Source: Albifimbria verrucaria (lineage: Eukaryota > Ascomycota > Sordariomycetes > Hypocreales > Stachybotryaceae). Taken from it: DNA of 64,000 nt. Location: NCBI GenBank assembly GCA_020081605.1, contig JAHREC010000011.1:4774001-4838000 (forward strand), read 5' to 3'. The position numbers were made by a program, and so were the translations under genes. Shown here in pieces: positions 10,794 to 21,750 of this stretch; position 1 is the first letter of the stretch; every line of letters begins with the position of its first letter. The notes beneath the pieces are model-generated. The model ran no database searches. It had not been told where the DNA came from and saw only the letters and a list, made by a program, of their open reading frames with translations.

Positions 10794-12744
10794 TCAAGAC
10801 AGTCGTCGCGTTGGGCTAACAGTTTTCTTGCCGCACTGCTTGACTTCGAATTTCTCCTTGTGCACTAAGACTCCATTTGTGTCGACCCTGATCTGCTTCG
10901 ACGAGAACTTGATCTCAACCTCAACCTCTGCGAGTTCTTGGCTGATAATGGCAGTGGTTTTGTTTGTCCATTCATTCAAAACTGAGTTGTTGTCGGCGTT
11001 GTACCAGAAGACTGTGTAAGCCTCGGTTTCTCTAGGGACGTCTCTAAATTGAGCAAGTGGGAGAAGATCAAGTTCGACTTTCGTATAGCCATCCAACTGA
11101 GCAGTTTGTGTGACATTATCTATTAGAGAGAGCGGTCGAAGAAGTGATTGCCAAAGGCCTTCAATGCAAGCGTCACAGAAATCGACGGAGTGCATCGTTC
11201 GCATGAGGCAGAGGTCATTTGTGGGGCGGTATGTGGTTGCATTGGAAGCAGAGTAACTGATAATACGCATGAGATGTCAACTCAATATTTTCAGATAACA
11301 TGTGATAGCCACTTACGTAGGATAGAGGCCATGGTATTCGGGCGTGAAATTGAACCTTTGGGTAACGTTAGCAAGATTCTTTAACATGAGCCTGGAACTC
11401 ACTCGTTAGCTTTGCCATATTCCAAGACTTCGAGGTTGCAGAGTTGCGCAGTGCCTTGCAACTCTTTATTCAAAAGGGTGAACTTCAGCTCATGTCTCCC
11501 AGGTGACAGAGCTCGGTTGAACTTCATGTTGTAAATCCATCGGTCAAGGCCTATGACCGGGTTCACCTTCCAGCCCAAGTCTTTCCCATCCAACTCCACC
11601 CGCAAATCGGTGCTTGCTCGTACACCGCTGATACTGAACTGGAGTAGATGGTTGTCATACGTGCCAGCTGAAGTGAAAGTTCGGCTCCAGCTTTGTGTTG
11701 TGTTAAGTAATGTCCAGGGATAAGCTTGTATGGGCATGTTGGACCGTTGAACCTTAGGCTCTGAGGCTGGGTTAGTATACCACTGCTTCCAGGGTGCTGA
11801 GCTAGGAGTTCGGGCTGAGTTGACGCCGCGGTAAACTGTGCCTCCGTCGTACTCTTCACCGACACCGATGATAGAATGGCCAAGCTCATGGCGGAGGACT
11901 GCCGGACCATTGCCAGGGGACGCCGTCACAACCCTGAGCTATTTAGCTGTGTTGTCCATGACAACCCTTGGATGTCTTACGTGAAGGTTCCACCAAGTCC
12001 GCCGTAAAATGGATCATTTCCAAGAAGAATCGGGTAGTCACAAGCGTCTGTCGACTGGCAGGCAGCGCGGGCTACTTCCGGCTTGTCATAGTATACTCCA
12101 CGTAGTTCAGTACCATCGCGGTAAAGACCATACACTGTACTGCAATGGGGCATCATTGGTAATTAGCAAGTATATAAAAACTCGTTCAATAACATGAAGT
12201 ACTTACTCGAGGGGCTGCCCTCCAACGCCAATGCCGCTCTTCCCGAAAAGTTTTGTTAATCAACATAAACAGGAGTACGGGGAGTAGGGTGGCTTTGCTA
12301 AATACCTCAGCGCTTGGTGAGAACCCGGCCCAGAAGTTCATTAGAGGTAGTACGTCCGCAAATGTTTGGCCGTCCGTGACGTTTGTTGCGAGGAACAGGG
12401 CATCATCGAAGAATTTGTCCTTGTCATCCTCAGTGTCTGCACATCCACGCTCTTTTGTCAGCCCATACTGCTAAATTTCACCTACATAATAGATGTCGTG
12501 GACGTTGAGAAAACTTACAGCCATCGCCAAAGAAGATCAGATCAACACGGTTGCTTGATGGCCCATTCACAATAAGTGGCCGGATCTCGAGAGGAGGCGG
12601 CGCCACGCTCTGTCTCACTTGCAAATATGGAACGCCATCGATTTCGTGGTCCGCAAACTTCCCTTCCCATTGATGTTCACAGAATTGCCCGAGGGCAACC
12701 TGAGCGGTTGTAACGAGGGCAACGAGGCTCTTGAGATGAATCAT
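10794..12744 (-). CDS. Secreted M64-family (IgA peptidase-type) metallopeptidase
   Basis: Seven exons (12744-12519, 12436-12306, 12238-12207, 12139-11981, 11933-11403, 11355-11317, 11256-10794) give 526 aa, all phases matching and no frame error. A signal peptide (LVALVTTAQVALG) leads the protein. The M64 signature DLIFFGDGYTE is created across the first splice. The zinc site HELGHSIIGVGEEYDGG carries HExxH plus the downstream glutamate of the gluzincin-like M64 pattern. A C-terminal beta-rich domain follows. M64 (PF09471) is named after Clostridium IgA peptidase; in fungi the members are secreted peptidases of unknown substrate, so IgA cleavage should not be assumed. Of all genes here this is the most finely split by introns. 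Confidence 0.85.
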
Positions 12745-14297
12745 GGCCGCGATGATGGTGAAGAGTGAAGGTACATCTACGCGGGGTCGTCCTCATATCG
12801 GTATTCATATATAGCATCATTCCGTTTATATATGACCATTCCTGTCAGTTCCCCTCATTACAGTCGTGTCTATGCTACCCTGCAATCGATATCATTTTGA
12901 AGGATCTCAACTTACCTTCCAGAAGCGTGTTAGATTTCACCTTGGCAAACTTGGCTGACAAATATTCTCATGTTCTTAAAATTTGGATTCTCGCTTGCAA
13001 ACTCATGGTTTTGCGAGTTTAAGATGACCAGATACTTTTATGCTCATACAATTCAAAGAAAGATATTTTAGTATCTCAATTATATGCCATGGTGTCAAAG
13101 AAAATCGCATAGTCTCTGGAGGAGAAGCCAGAATGTAGTGAGCGGTTTATATGCTCGGTTATTTCTTACTCCTTGTTGCAATCTGTGGAGCACTGAGGCA
13201 GTCGCATGCCCTTGCAGATCAGTATGAGGAAGGGCTAGAGCAACTCAGAACATGAAGTGGACACATGCTCTGGGGCAAATGTAACACGATGTCCCGATGA
13301 GACGTCATTGGCCAGGACCTAACTGGTTGCCTGTTTTGAACTTGCATTGTGACCATTACGGGAGGAGTTCGTTCATTCGGCATTAGACCAGCTGAACTTC
13401 GTTATTTCAGTCCTCTTGTAAATAGCGACTGTCTGTTTATTTACTTGAAATCTACTCTCGGATGCGCAATCATACCTTAATGCATGGCACTCCCGAAGTA
13501 CCAGTAATGGTGTTAAACGTTTCCAACAAGCAACTTCATTGGGGATTCAGCGTTGCTTGGCATTCCACTTCCCTCTCCTCCATTCATGATGTCATTTACC
13601 GCAATAGAAACTAATATAGAGAAGGTGTGGGAGAAGATTGGTTCAGCAGACTAATGGTCAGGGCACAAGATATTGTATGAGTTTTCGCAGCCCAACCAAG
13701 GGACCATGCGAATATTCCTGTGTGGGATCACTCAGATGTGCTATAATCACACTTTATCCCATGAACTTTTGAAATCCAAATAAAGAAATTAAAAATATTG
13801 ACAGAAAGCTGCTACAGGAATGTATAGCCACCTTGTTTTTGAACAAAACTAACCTCCCGATAATTTTCTATAGTCTCTTGGAGACTTTTATCATGTTACA
13901 GGATAAACGACGTAGTCCCTTAACTCTTATAATAGGAAGAAATATGTTTAGAAGCAACAGAAGCAGGGGCTGGTTCGACTTGCTGTTTCAAGCAACTCTG
14001 AGATTGTTGATTTAAGCTCCCAGAGCTACTGCGCCGATATCAGTAGCTACAATAATTGTCTCCTAAAACTTCAACGACCACTCATTAGTTATTTCTCTTT
14101 ACTTGCTTATAATCTATCAGCATTATATTGACATGAATAGACATCATATTACGTTACGAGTATCAACCTGGAATACAGAACTTTGAGCATTCTCAAAAAT
14201 GAGTGAATAGAGTTTCTTGTTCACGACTAGCCTACAAGAACGCGTATCTGGTCTATAGTAGCCGCCTTGTTGCAGTCATTGATCACCATGGTATCCA
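12745..14297. other. Intergenic, 1.55 kb, no gene seen
   Basis: AT-rich; holds the promoter of the metallopeptidase at its left end and the 3' flank of the SDR gene at its right end. A 60-codon open frame at 13833-14015 has no coding signature. Confidence 0.5.
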
Positions 14298-15059
14298 TCA
14301 CCAGTACCACTTGTCGCCTGTATGGAGCAGAAATTCGCCGCCCACTGTCTCCCTCGTAGCTTCGTCAGTAATCTTGAGTATACTGTTGGCGCTCTCCTCA
14401 ACAGTGGTTGGCGGAGATCCTGGGTAATTCCACTCCTTGGCCGCAAATTCGCCAGCTCGCGTCTGCACCCAGCCGGGATGGACAGCGACGGCAACGAGCC
14501 CGCTGGCCTCGTTCTGTAGGTGCAGGGCTCGTGTGATCCAGTTGAGGGCAGCTTTACTGGGTCCATACGCTCCACCGGGGTTTGGCTCCTGCTTTGCAAT
14601 GCCGCCGACCGAGGAAGTCACCATGATGACCTTTGGTGTACCTGTCTTTGTCTTCTGTAGCAGTGGCCAAAGAGCTTGGAAAATCATCAGGGGCGCGATG
14701 GTATTGGTTTCGTATGCAGCACGGAGATGATCTGCAGAAGTCTGCAAGGCGAGAGCCATCGATGGGCATACACCTGCATTGTTGATGAGAACGTCGACGT
14801 GGTCCACTGCGACGCCGGCGGCTTCGAACGCTTGGAGTACTTCGGCGGGAGAGGGCGCGGTTGTCAGATCAAGAATGACGATATAGAGCTGGCTACCATC
14901 GTTGGGAGCAATGTTTTCTGCCTTGAGACTGGCAGCAGCTTCTTCGTTACGGACGGAGGTGATGACGGTGGTGGACGGTCTGGAGAGGAGCGATTTGACA
15001 ATGCCGAGACCAATGCCACGGTTCCCTCCCGTAACAACGTATACAGCGTTTCCAGACAT
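14298..15059 (-). CDS. Short-chain dehydrogenase/reductase
   Basis: Single exon, 253 aa, frame intact. Classical SDR features in order: nucleotide-binding TGGNRGIG near residue 9, LINNAGV near the middle, catalytic serine in VTSSVGG, and the YxxxK pair in AYGPSKAALN. The C-terminal HPGWVQT loop is typical. No arginine immediately follows the first beta-strand in a way that would fix NADP(H) over NAD(H). Substrate is unknown; fungal members of this type are often annotated as ketoreductases or C-factor-like. The ATG at 15059 starts directly before the Rossmann strand, as usual for the family; an open frame extends upstream but looks non-coding. Confidence 0.88.
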   Translation of the reverse strand: MSGNAVYVVTGGNRGIGLGIVKSLLSRPSTTVITSVRNEEAAASLKAENIAPNDGSQLYIVILDLTTAPSPAEVLQAFEAAGVAVDHVDVLINNAGVCPSMALALQTSADHLRAAYETNTIAPLMIFQALWPLLQKTKTGTPKVIMVTSSVGGIAKQEPNPGGAYGPSKAALNWITRALHLQNEASGLVAVAVHPGWVQTRAGEFAAKEWNYPGSPPTTVEESANSILKITDEATRETVGGEFLLHTGDKWYW

Positions 15060-17068
15060 GTTTTCTTTGCGCTGATATCTTGGAGCAATACTGCTATATA
15101 ATGAAGAGAAGTCGATACGGTGTACAATAGGAGGGATTGTGTGCGGTGTTAGAAGCAACTTCACCACTCGGCGGACCAGAGGGCTCCTTAAATACCCAAA
15201 ACGGCAATGCAAAAGTGCCAAGCCGTACGCGCGCGTAGTGGGACCTCTGTATAACAGTTTATAGCGAGTAGGGTTAGGAGGATTGTTATGGATGGGGTCG
15301 TAATCCATGCCTGAGACCCGTCACGGCCACACTGCGAACATTTTGAAAGCACAAGTCAGCACACGACAACGCATGGTCTAATGCTCTCGTTTTTGTTTTT
15401 GCTTCATATTTTTAAAATTTTATAGATAACAGAAACTATAAAAAGGAGAATGGTTTTGCTTCACTAATCTTTCAGTACCGGTTCGCATACTACACCGCTC
15501 GGAGGGTGTAAGAGGCGAAGGCCCCTCATCCTTTCGCCCTCATTACCCCTGGGTCAGTCACCTTCACCCCACTCAATAACGTGTTCCATTGCATATTTTG
15601 CTTCATACATAGCATAAGGATACCTATACGGGGAGGGTGTGCTACAATGGATGATTCTAGTAGGCTAATATGGCATCCAGCTTGAGACCATGAACAAGGA
15701 TATGCGTCAGCTGGTCGAGAGGGGCATTTCACGTGTCCAAGGAGTGTCCAAAAGTGTCCATGCTGTATCGGGAGTGTACTATTGAGGCATCCATCTAAGT
15801 CACAGCGCGTTTTGCCTGCTATGATTTGTTGTTGTCCATTGTTACGTTGTTGATTCTCGTCTTTAGGCTGGAGCGCTTCACGATGTTGGGGGCCGCCGAT
15901 GATGCCTTCCTTTATGTAGCATGAAGGGTCAACAGAAAGGTCAATTAGGCCCTCTAATTCGAATGGGAACATGAATCATGCTTCGAGAGAAAGGTCTATT
16001 ACTTTTTGGATTGCGTTGGGTCGAGAATTGCAAAATACTAGCAAGTAATTCACGTGCATGGAAGCTCGATACACCACTGCAGAGTTGATTCTCTGTCTAC
16101 AAAGTAGTCCTACCTCCATTTTCTTTTTCTTAGTATCATCCCTTGTAATGGCCATGGATACAAGAGATAATTCTTGATGCGTTCATCTACTACGTTAAAT
16201 CACACAATGTCCCCGTGCGCATTACCAAGGTGAATCCGACGACGTAGTCCGGAAGGGCGAGACTTCAGGCATAGTCACTTTTAATTATAGCCTTCAGCTC
16301 GTCTTATGTCAATGTCAAGCCATAGAAGGAAGGGAGATTCGCATCATCACAGATGAGAGAAGGGGATGTCCTTCATTTTCTAGAGGGCGCAGCAGATGAT
16401 CCCAATGACTGGCAGCATAACACATGTGTGAACTCATACACTCCCTACTGACACTGTAACAGCTTGCTGCCTTCTTCTCAGTTTGGTTCTCATACGCGTC
16501 CGACCGTAAGGGAGGCGTACTGAGCCGAAAGCACCTCATTTAGGGCATTACAAGCGGATGCTTCGGAGCGTTCGAGCTATGGAATACATGTATGTGACCC
16601 ATTGCATAACAAACAACTACAAATTGACATTTAAGAAGGAATAAACGCCAAGTCCTCACCCAATTAGTGCCACTTGCGCCGTGCCTGATCTTTGTGGCTA
16701 TTGTTGAGTGGGAATACCAGCCTACAAGTAGGAAGCTATGTCACATCTTAGACAAGACCCCATATTTACTTATCTATAGACTATTCAATTTCCTATGATA
16801 TATAAGCTCTTACATTATAAGATAAGCCCCATGACTGGCGGCCAATGTCGGATCCGGATCAGTCGATTCTCGGGTTTCGCGTCGCTGCTAGCGTTACCGA
16901 TGAACCGAATGGGAAACTTTGGCGATATCGGAAAGTCATGAGTCAATGAGGGGTAGATTGACGCTGCAACATGACAAAGGCGATCGGATTTGTACTATTT
17001 TACAGCTTTTATATTCCCATCTTGAGGTTAGATTGCTCGTCGTCCTTTTTGTCGAAATAGATGTGACG
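15060..17068. other. Intergenic, 2 kb between divergent genes
   Basis: Lies between the start of the SDR gene and the start of the HODM-like gene. Open frames here (for example 15526-15972 minus) lack coding character. A shared regulatory region is possible, but the distance is large. Confidence 0.45.
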
Positions 17069-18448
17069 ATGGAGGTTCTTTTTGCTTTATACGACAGCAG
17101 GCTGTCATTGCTCTCCGTTACAGTTGGTGTAGTGGTCATCGGCTACATTCTGAAGACCCGATCAAAGGTGAGCTTCCCTTTGACTGTAGATTCAACATCT
17201 GGACTGGCTGTTCTAATAGTACATTGTAGAGAATATGGCCCCGCGGCGAGAGATTCTCGAACGGCCAATCGAAGAGACAGTTGGAACATGTGCCCGTTGT
17301 CTCAGCTCCGCCAGAAATAAAGGCTTTGGTAGATTTCGACTGGACGAAGCAGGAGCCACAGAAACTTCGGCCATTCAAGCCTGTCTACCACATAACTATG
17401 GGTATGTTGGCATAATGAGACCCAACGAAAAGGCTACAAAACACTAAGGATGTATAGGCCTACGCGCCGACGACCCGTCAGATTTGATCATTATGGACAA
17501 GAATTACCTTAACAGGATAACTATGAGACGGCAACTAATATCTCAGCACGGCACAACCGTTCACGGATATGTTGCAGGTGGCGAAGACGCCGTCCGAGAG
17601 CTCTACACGTCCATTTTACGAGACCTTCTTCCTCGCAGATTCCCTACCATGTTCAAGTTATCGGAACATGGAAGAACATTCCACAATCTCGTCACTGGTC
17701 GTGCGTTTCCTGTTGATCCTCCAACAGACACCGCGGAAGCCCTGCGTATCCTCGGAGAAACAGTAGAAGACGATATGTTCCTACTCAAGGATACGCCACA
17801 AGGCCATCAATCAGTGGCTTTCATTTGCTGTTTCCTTCGGGTTTCAATCCTAGTAAGAAGCTTGGTAAAGGTCTCAAGGCGATACATGGCCCAGTTCCGT
17901 CATATGAGAAGATTGGACCGAGCATGGAGCGGTTTTTTGGCAAGGTCGAAGTTGGCAAGAACGTGAAACGCATGAATGTAAGTGACGAGAAAATACTTGG
18001 GTACATAATTGCTAATATGGAAAACCCAGTGGTCGATACAGACACATCCAGATCTGTTCGACTGTGACCGCAATCACGTCAAAGATGGAGCGGAAATGAA
18101 AGATGTAGACTCCGAAGTGGATATTGATCAGGTATTTATAATTTCCATCGCCAACATCCCATATCTTCCTCTTCTTCCCCTGAGAGTCAAGCCCTGTTTA
18201 ACTGACGAGGAATGCAGACATTTGCCAGGATGGAACTTCAGACTCTTTCCCGGCTTCCCGAGACGAGAGCTCTCCTATTCTCCTTCAAGACGTACTTGTA
18301 TCCTCTCCGTGAGATCAAAGAGGAAGGCTCAGGGCCTGAAGTAGCCGATGCGATTCAGGGATTGAAGTCGGGCAATGCGCCAGGTATGTGGGTATATAAA
18401 GGCGGCGTGCGATGGGCAGAGCGTGTGTGCCAGTATTTACGTTCATGA
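17069..18448 (+). CDS. Membrane-anchored DUF3445 / HODM-like haem protein
   Basis: Exons 17069-17167, 17230-17401, 17458-17977, 18030-18131 and 18218-18448; 374 aa when corrected. The N-terminus holds one hydrophobic helix (LLSVTVGVVVIGYIL), an ER-type anchor. The rest matches the DUF3445 family (PF11927): HITMGLRADDPSDLI, LLPRRFPTMF, LVTGRAFP, CCFPSGFNPSKKLGKGL, IHGPVPSYE, GPSMERFF, NWSIQTHPDLF, and RLPETRALLFSFKTYLYPL. In Pseudomonas the founding enzyme (haem-dependent oxidative N-demethylase) removes a methyl group from dimethylamine, giving formaldehyde. The fungal substrate is unknown. One T is missing in the TTT run at 17831-17833. The anchor is not part of the bacterial enzyme. I am sure of the family, not of the reaction. 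Confidence 0.85.
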
Positions 18449-18695
18449 GGGTTCACGGCCATGGAGTTGTCTCAGTGAGAATTGATAAACATGTTTTTTT
18501 ATTCATGAAGCGTTTAATTTCCTTATATCAATGACGAATTCTAGCCATGCGCCGGCCATCGATATCCCAAGCCCCATGCCTTGTAACGTCAAACCTTCCA
18601 GATAAACCAACGCTATGCCATACAAGAGTGTCATCTGAACATGGCACCAAATTTAACCTCCTCCCGTCGTCCCATGCCTCCTCATGTCAAAGCGT

Positions 18696-19080
18696 TTAGG
18701 CAGCAGCCGCCTCAGCAGCCCTCTTCTTGGCCAAGCCACTCAGCTTCTCGGCGGCGGCCCCAAACTCCGCGGATCCGCGCCCTGGATCATCTGCTGCCCG
18801 TTGACGGCGACCTGGCGGCCCTCCTTGAAGAACATAAATGTGGGCATCGCGGTGATGCGGTACCGCGCGGCAATGTCGCGTGCATGGTCGACGTTGACCT
18901 TGGCAAAGGCCAGCTGGCCCGGCTCCGTGTGCTGGGACGCCAGCTTGGCGAAGACAGGGAGATGGCCTTGCACGGCGGGCACCAGTCGGCGAAGAAGTCA
19001 ACGGCGACGTAGGTGGTGGAGGCGAAGAGCTCGTCCAGCTGAGGAGCGGAATCGATATGCTTGACTTGGTCGTCGGCCAT
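18696..19080 (-). CDS. Thioredoxin-like protein (WCPPC active site)
   Basis: 128 aa when corrected. Thioredoxin fold: VAVDFFADWCPPC active site, KVNVDHARDIAARY, and the cis-proline loop ITAMPTFMFF, followed by an Ala/Lys-rich tail ending in KKRAAEAAA. Classical cytosolic thioredoxins have WCGPC; the WCPPC variant is seen in some thioredoxin-like proteins and may shift redox potential. Two single-base deletions split the frame: in a CCC run near 18963-18965 (after CKAIS) and in the GGGG-type run near 18757-18760 (before AAAEKL). The frame upstream of 19080 stays open for about 110 codons but has no coding character and is probably 5' leader. There are no introns. It probably acts as a disulfide reductase in the cytosol. 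Confidence 0.85.
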
Positions 19081-19616
19081 GGTTGTTGTGTGGAGAAGCT
19101 TTGCTGTTGCCTTTGTAGTTGGATAGTTGTTTGAGTTTAATATCTTGCTATGTTGAGCGAGAGTTTGTAAGTGAGATTTGCAAAGTCTCAATGAAAGCAG
19201 TTGTGGGTTCTTGTTGATGTTCAAGTCAAGATTTGTCGATGAGAAGCTGTCTATGAGTGAGTGGATGAGGGCCTTTTTGTACGAGCCCCGCTGCCTCCAT
19301 CCAGAGCCTGACCTTTGCCTGCTGTAAGCTTCAGCGGGGCTTCTGGAACCCTCCTCGGCTTTAGTCCATCCATCCAGCCTTGGCCCAGTCGCCATTTGGT
19401 GGCCCTGATTTGTCACAAGCGGCCATGCTTACTTAAGTTTAGTTTCATGAAAGCTGTTTGGTGAAGCAAAGGCTGATTACCTGATCTTGTCTGTCCCTTT
19501 GGAATCAATCACGAAGCAGTTATTTGTCTAAAGCAGATCCATCACTGCTCAATTACTAAATACGAAACGCGCTCTAGGTATGACCGACTTGAGAATGATA
19601 ATTCCACACAAATAGC
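19081..19616. other. Intergenic region upstream of thioredoxin
   Basis: About 540 bases holding the thioredoxin 5' leader and promoter plus the 3' flank of the permease. No other gene seen. Confidence 0.5.
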
Positions 19617-21108
19617 CTACTTAGATGCCTCCTCATGCGCTTCTGACGGGGCCCTCTCGGCCCATCCCAATCCATAATCCAACAAATCCGGGCACCTCTT
19701 TACATACCACTTGAGACCCAGCATTGACAATATGCTGCCCACACTAAACGCCGCTGCCAATGGAAACCCAATAGGGTATTTTGGTGAATCCGAAACTCGC
19801 CAGGCACGGAGCGGGATTGTCGCGTGCCCAACGTAAACCAGCGTCACCGCCAGGCCGACCACGATTGCACGCGCTTCCGGCTCCTTGCGGAGAATATTGG
19901 CCAGCCATGCCAACAGAGCGTAGCCCCAGGCTGCTGTGGCAAAGGTAAGAAAGTAAAGGCCATGATTGTTGCCCGTCCGTCGGGCCAGGCCGACAGCACT
20001 GATGTAGCCACCAGCTGAAGCGCGGCCACGGCACAGGCAACCTGCCATCGCCAATCTTTCCAATCGCTAAGTGCGTTCAAACCAATATTTGCGACGATAG
20101 AAAGACCATAGCCGCCCAAGGGGATGAGGTTAACAGTATAGGTGCTGTACAGCGGTGCTCCACTAGAATCCTTCAGGCCCTTGAGGTAAAGCAGGAAGTA
20201 TGAGTTCGCCCTCTGTGACCACGCAAACTGCAAATATCCTGCCAAAAACAGGTATGAAACAGGACTGGTAACAAGGCGCCTGATCTTTTCCCTAAGAACT
20301 TTGAAAGGAATCATCTTAGATGTAGTGGTGCCAGCTTCATCCATTCTGGCATAGGACAGTCTACGTTCTGCCTCGGTGAGATACAGTGCCCTTGTGATGC
20401 TGGGTGAATCAGGGATAGCCACAAGGCCGACAACACCCCAGAAAATTGTAATGACACCAGAGATGATGAACAGCCACTGCCAGCCCTCTAAGCCATGCAC
20501 CCCGTTGAGGTTCCTGTAAAGTGAAGCCTGAAGAATACCCAGAAACATGTTACCAGCCACTCCGCTAACGCCAAATATTGCCAATCGTTTACCCAGCTCT
20601 GCTGGTGTATACCAATTGAAGATGAGATTCACGATTCCTGGCCACGACGTCGATTCAAATACGCCGAGAAAGAAGCGCAGTGCGAAGACTGTTTTGGCGT
20701 TGCGTGCAGCAAATGTGGCAAGGGTCAAGGCGCCCCAGATGATCTCGCATATCGGAAGAAATAAGGATGGGCGAACCCGTGTCTGTACCATTTGCGAGGG
20801 TACGATGAACAGCGCATATCCGATTGAGAAGTACGTCGTAAACTCCACTAGTTCGTTGCCGTACAAGGACAACGACTCCTTCATACCGGAAACATATGCC
20901 GCAGTGGTGGCCGACTGATCCAGATCCTTCATTAGGCCGGCGACAAAAGCCCATGATAGAAGCAGAACATCAAGTTTAAGGACAAGAACATGTTCAGGGT
21001 TTTTAAAGTAAGGGTGTATCTTGCCCAGCCATGGAAGGGACGGTTCTGTTGGCACAGGGAACGCTCCTGTACGCTGATTGCGTCCTTGTCGAGCTTGGAG
21101 TCCGACAT
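19617..21108 (-). CDS. MFS permease, Dal5/allantoate-type anion:cation symporter family
   Basis: 497 aa when corrected, single exon. About twelve hydrophobic helices are visible, starting at VLVLKLDVLLLSWAF, with the family's central loop GWQWLFIISGVITIFWG and the helix-4 FFLGVFESTSWPGIV. This subfamily (relatives of yeast Dal5, Tna1, Seo1) imports anionic small molecules such as allantoate, nicotinate or organosulfur compounds; the yeast sulfonate-linked member Seo1 is a relative. The frame breaks at a CCC run near 21058-21060 (after QERS) and a TTT run near 19957-19959 (before YFLTFATAAWG). The start codon at 21108 is in frame once the first is repaired. The neighbouring TauD gene on the other strand suggests sulfonates as cargo; this is inference. 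Confidence 0.85.
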
Positions 21109-21750
21109 GTTCGCGGGTTTCACTAGGGACAGCAAGCAAATGGTAACATCAGAATCAGATTTATCGAGGTAAAGTTGATTTATACTTGGGCTTAGGCTGC
21201 CGGACAAGCCATCATGTTATCCACAGGAAGGAGTGATCGTGACAACAAATTACAACATCAGAACCAGCGATCACGGCATTTAGAACTAGCCAGCCTCTCG
21301 GTAATCGCTAGTCTGCAATTTCAAGTATAATCCAACATCATCCAGGCTTATATTACCGCTTGGTTTTACACTATAGTTCAGGTGGATTAACCAGCGTTGA
21401 GACTTGGACCTTTATTTCCGCAAAAATCCAATGGTTCTGCACCGATGTCGCTTTTGTACGGTCTTGGCTCCAATCAACTTCAGGATTTCGGATCACACCT
21501 TTCGTTACAGAAATTCGTCAAGTTGGGTGTGGAGTAATTGGTCAAGCATGGCCCATTCTGGTAAAGATTTCGGTCGGACAACGACCGAGACACCAACGCC
21601 TTATCGCCCGAGGCCCACTTGTCACCGAGCATTTACATGGGAAAGCTGCGGCTTGCGGACGGATGTTGCTGCAACCTCATCCGCAAGAAGCAATACAATC
21701 GTGCTTGTGAGAATAATCGTTACACGAGACCTAAAAGATCGACCATCGTC
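21109..21750. promoter_or_regulatory. Shared divergent promoter of MFS and TauD genes
   Basis: Head-to-head start codons 640 bases apart. The arrangement suggests co-regulation. I see no operator that I could name; a CYS3/METR-type site would be the thing to look for if sulfur limitation controls the pair. Confidence 0.4.

Noticed and set aside
15526..15972. 148-codon minus-strand frame
   Set aside because: No motif, signal or plausible composition; isolated in AT-rich intergenic DNA.
18787..19416. Extended 209-codon form of the thioredoxin frame
   Set aside because: The upstream part has leader-like composition and the frame leaves the thioredoxin sequence after the CCC deletion; the family start is the ATG at 19080.
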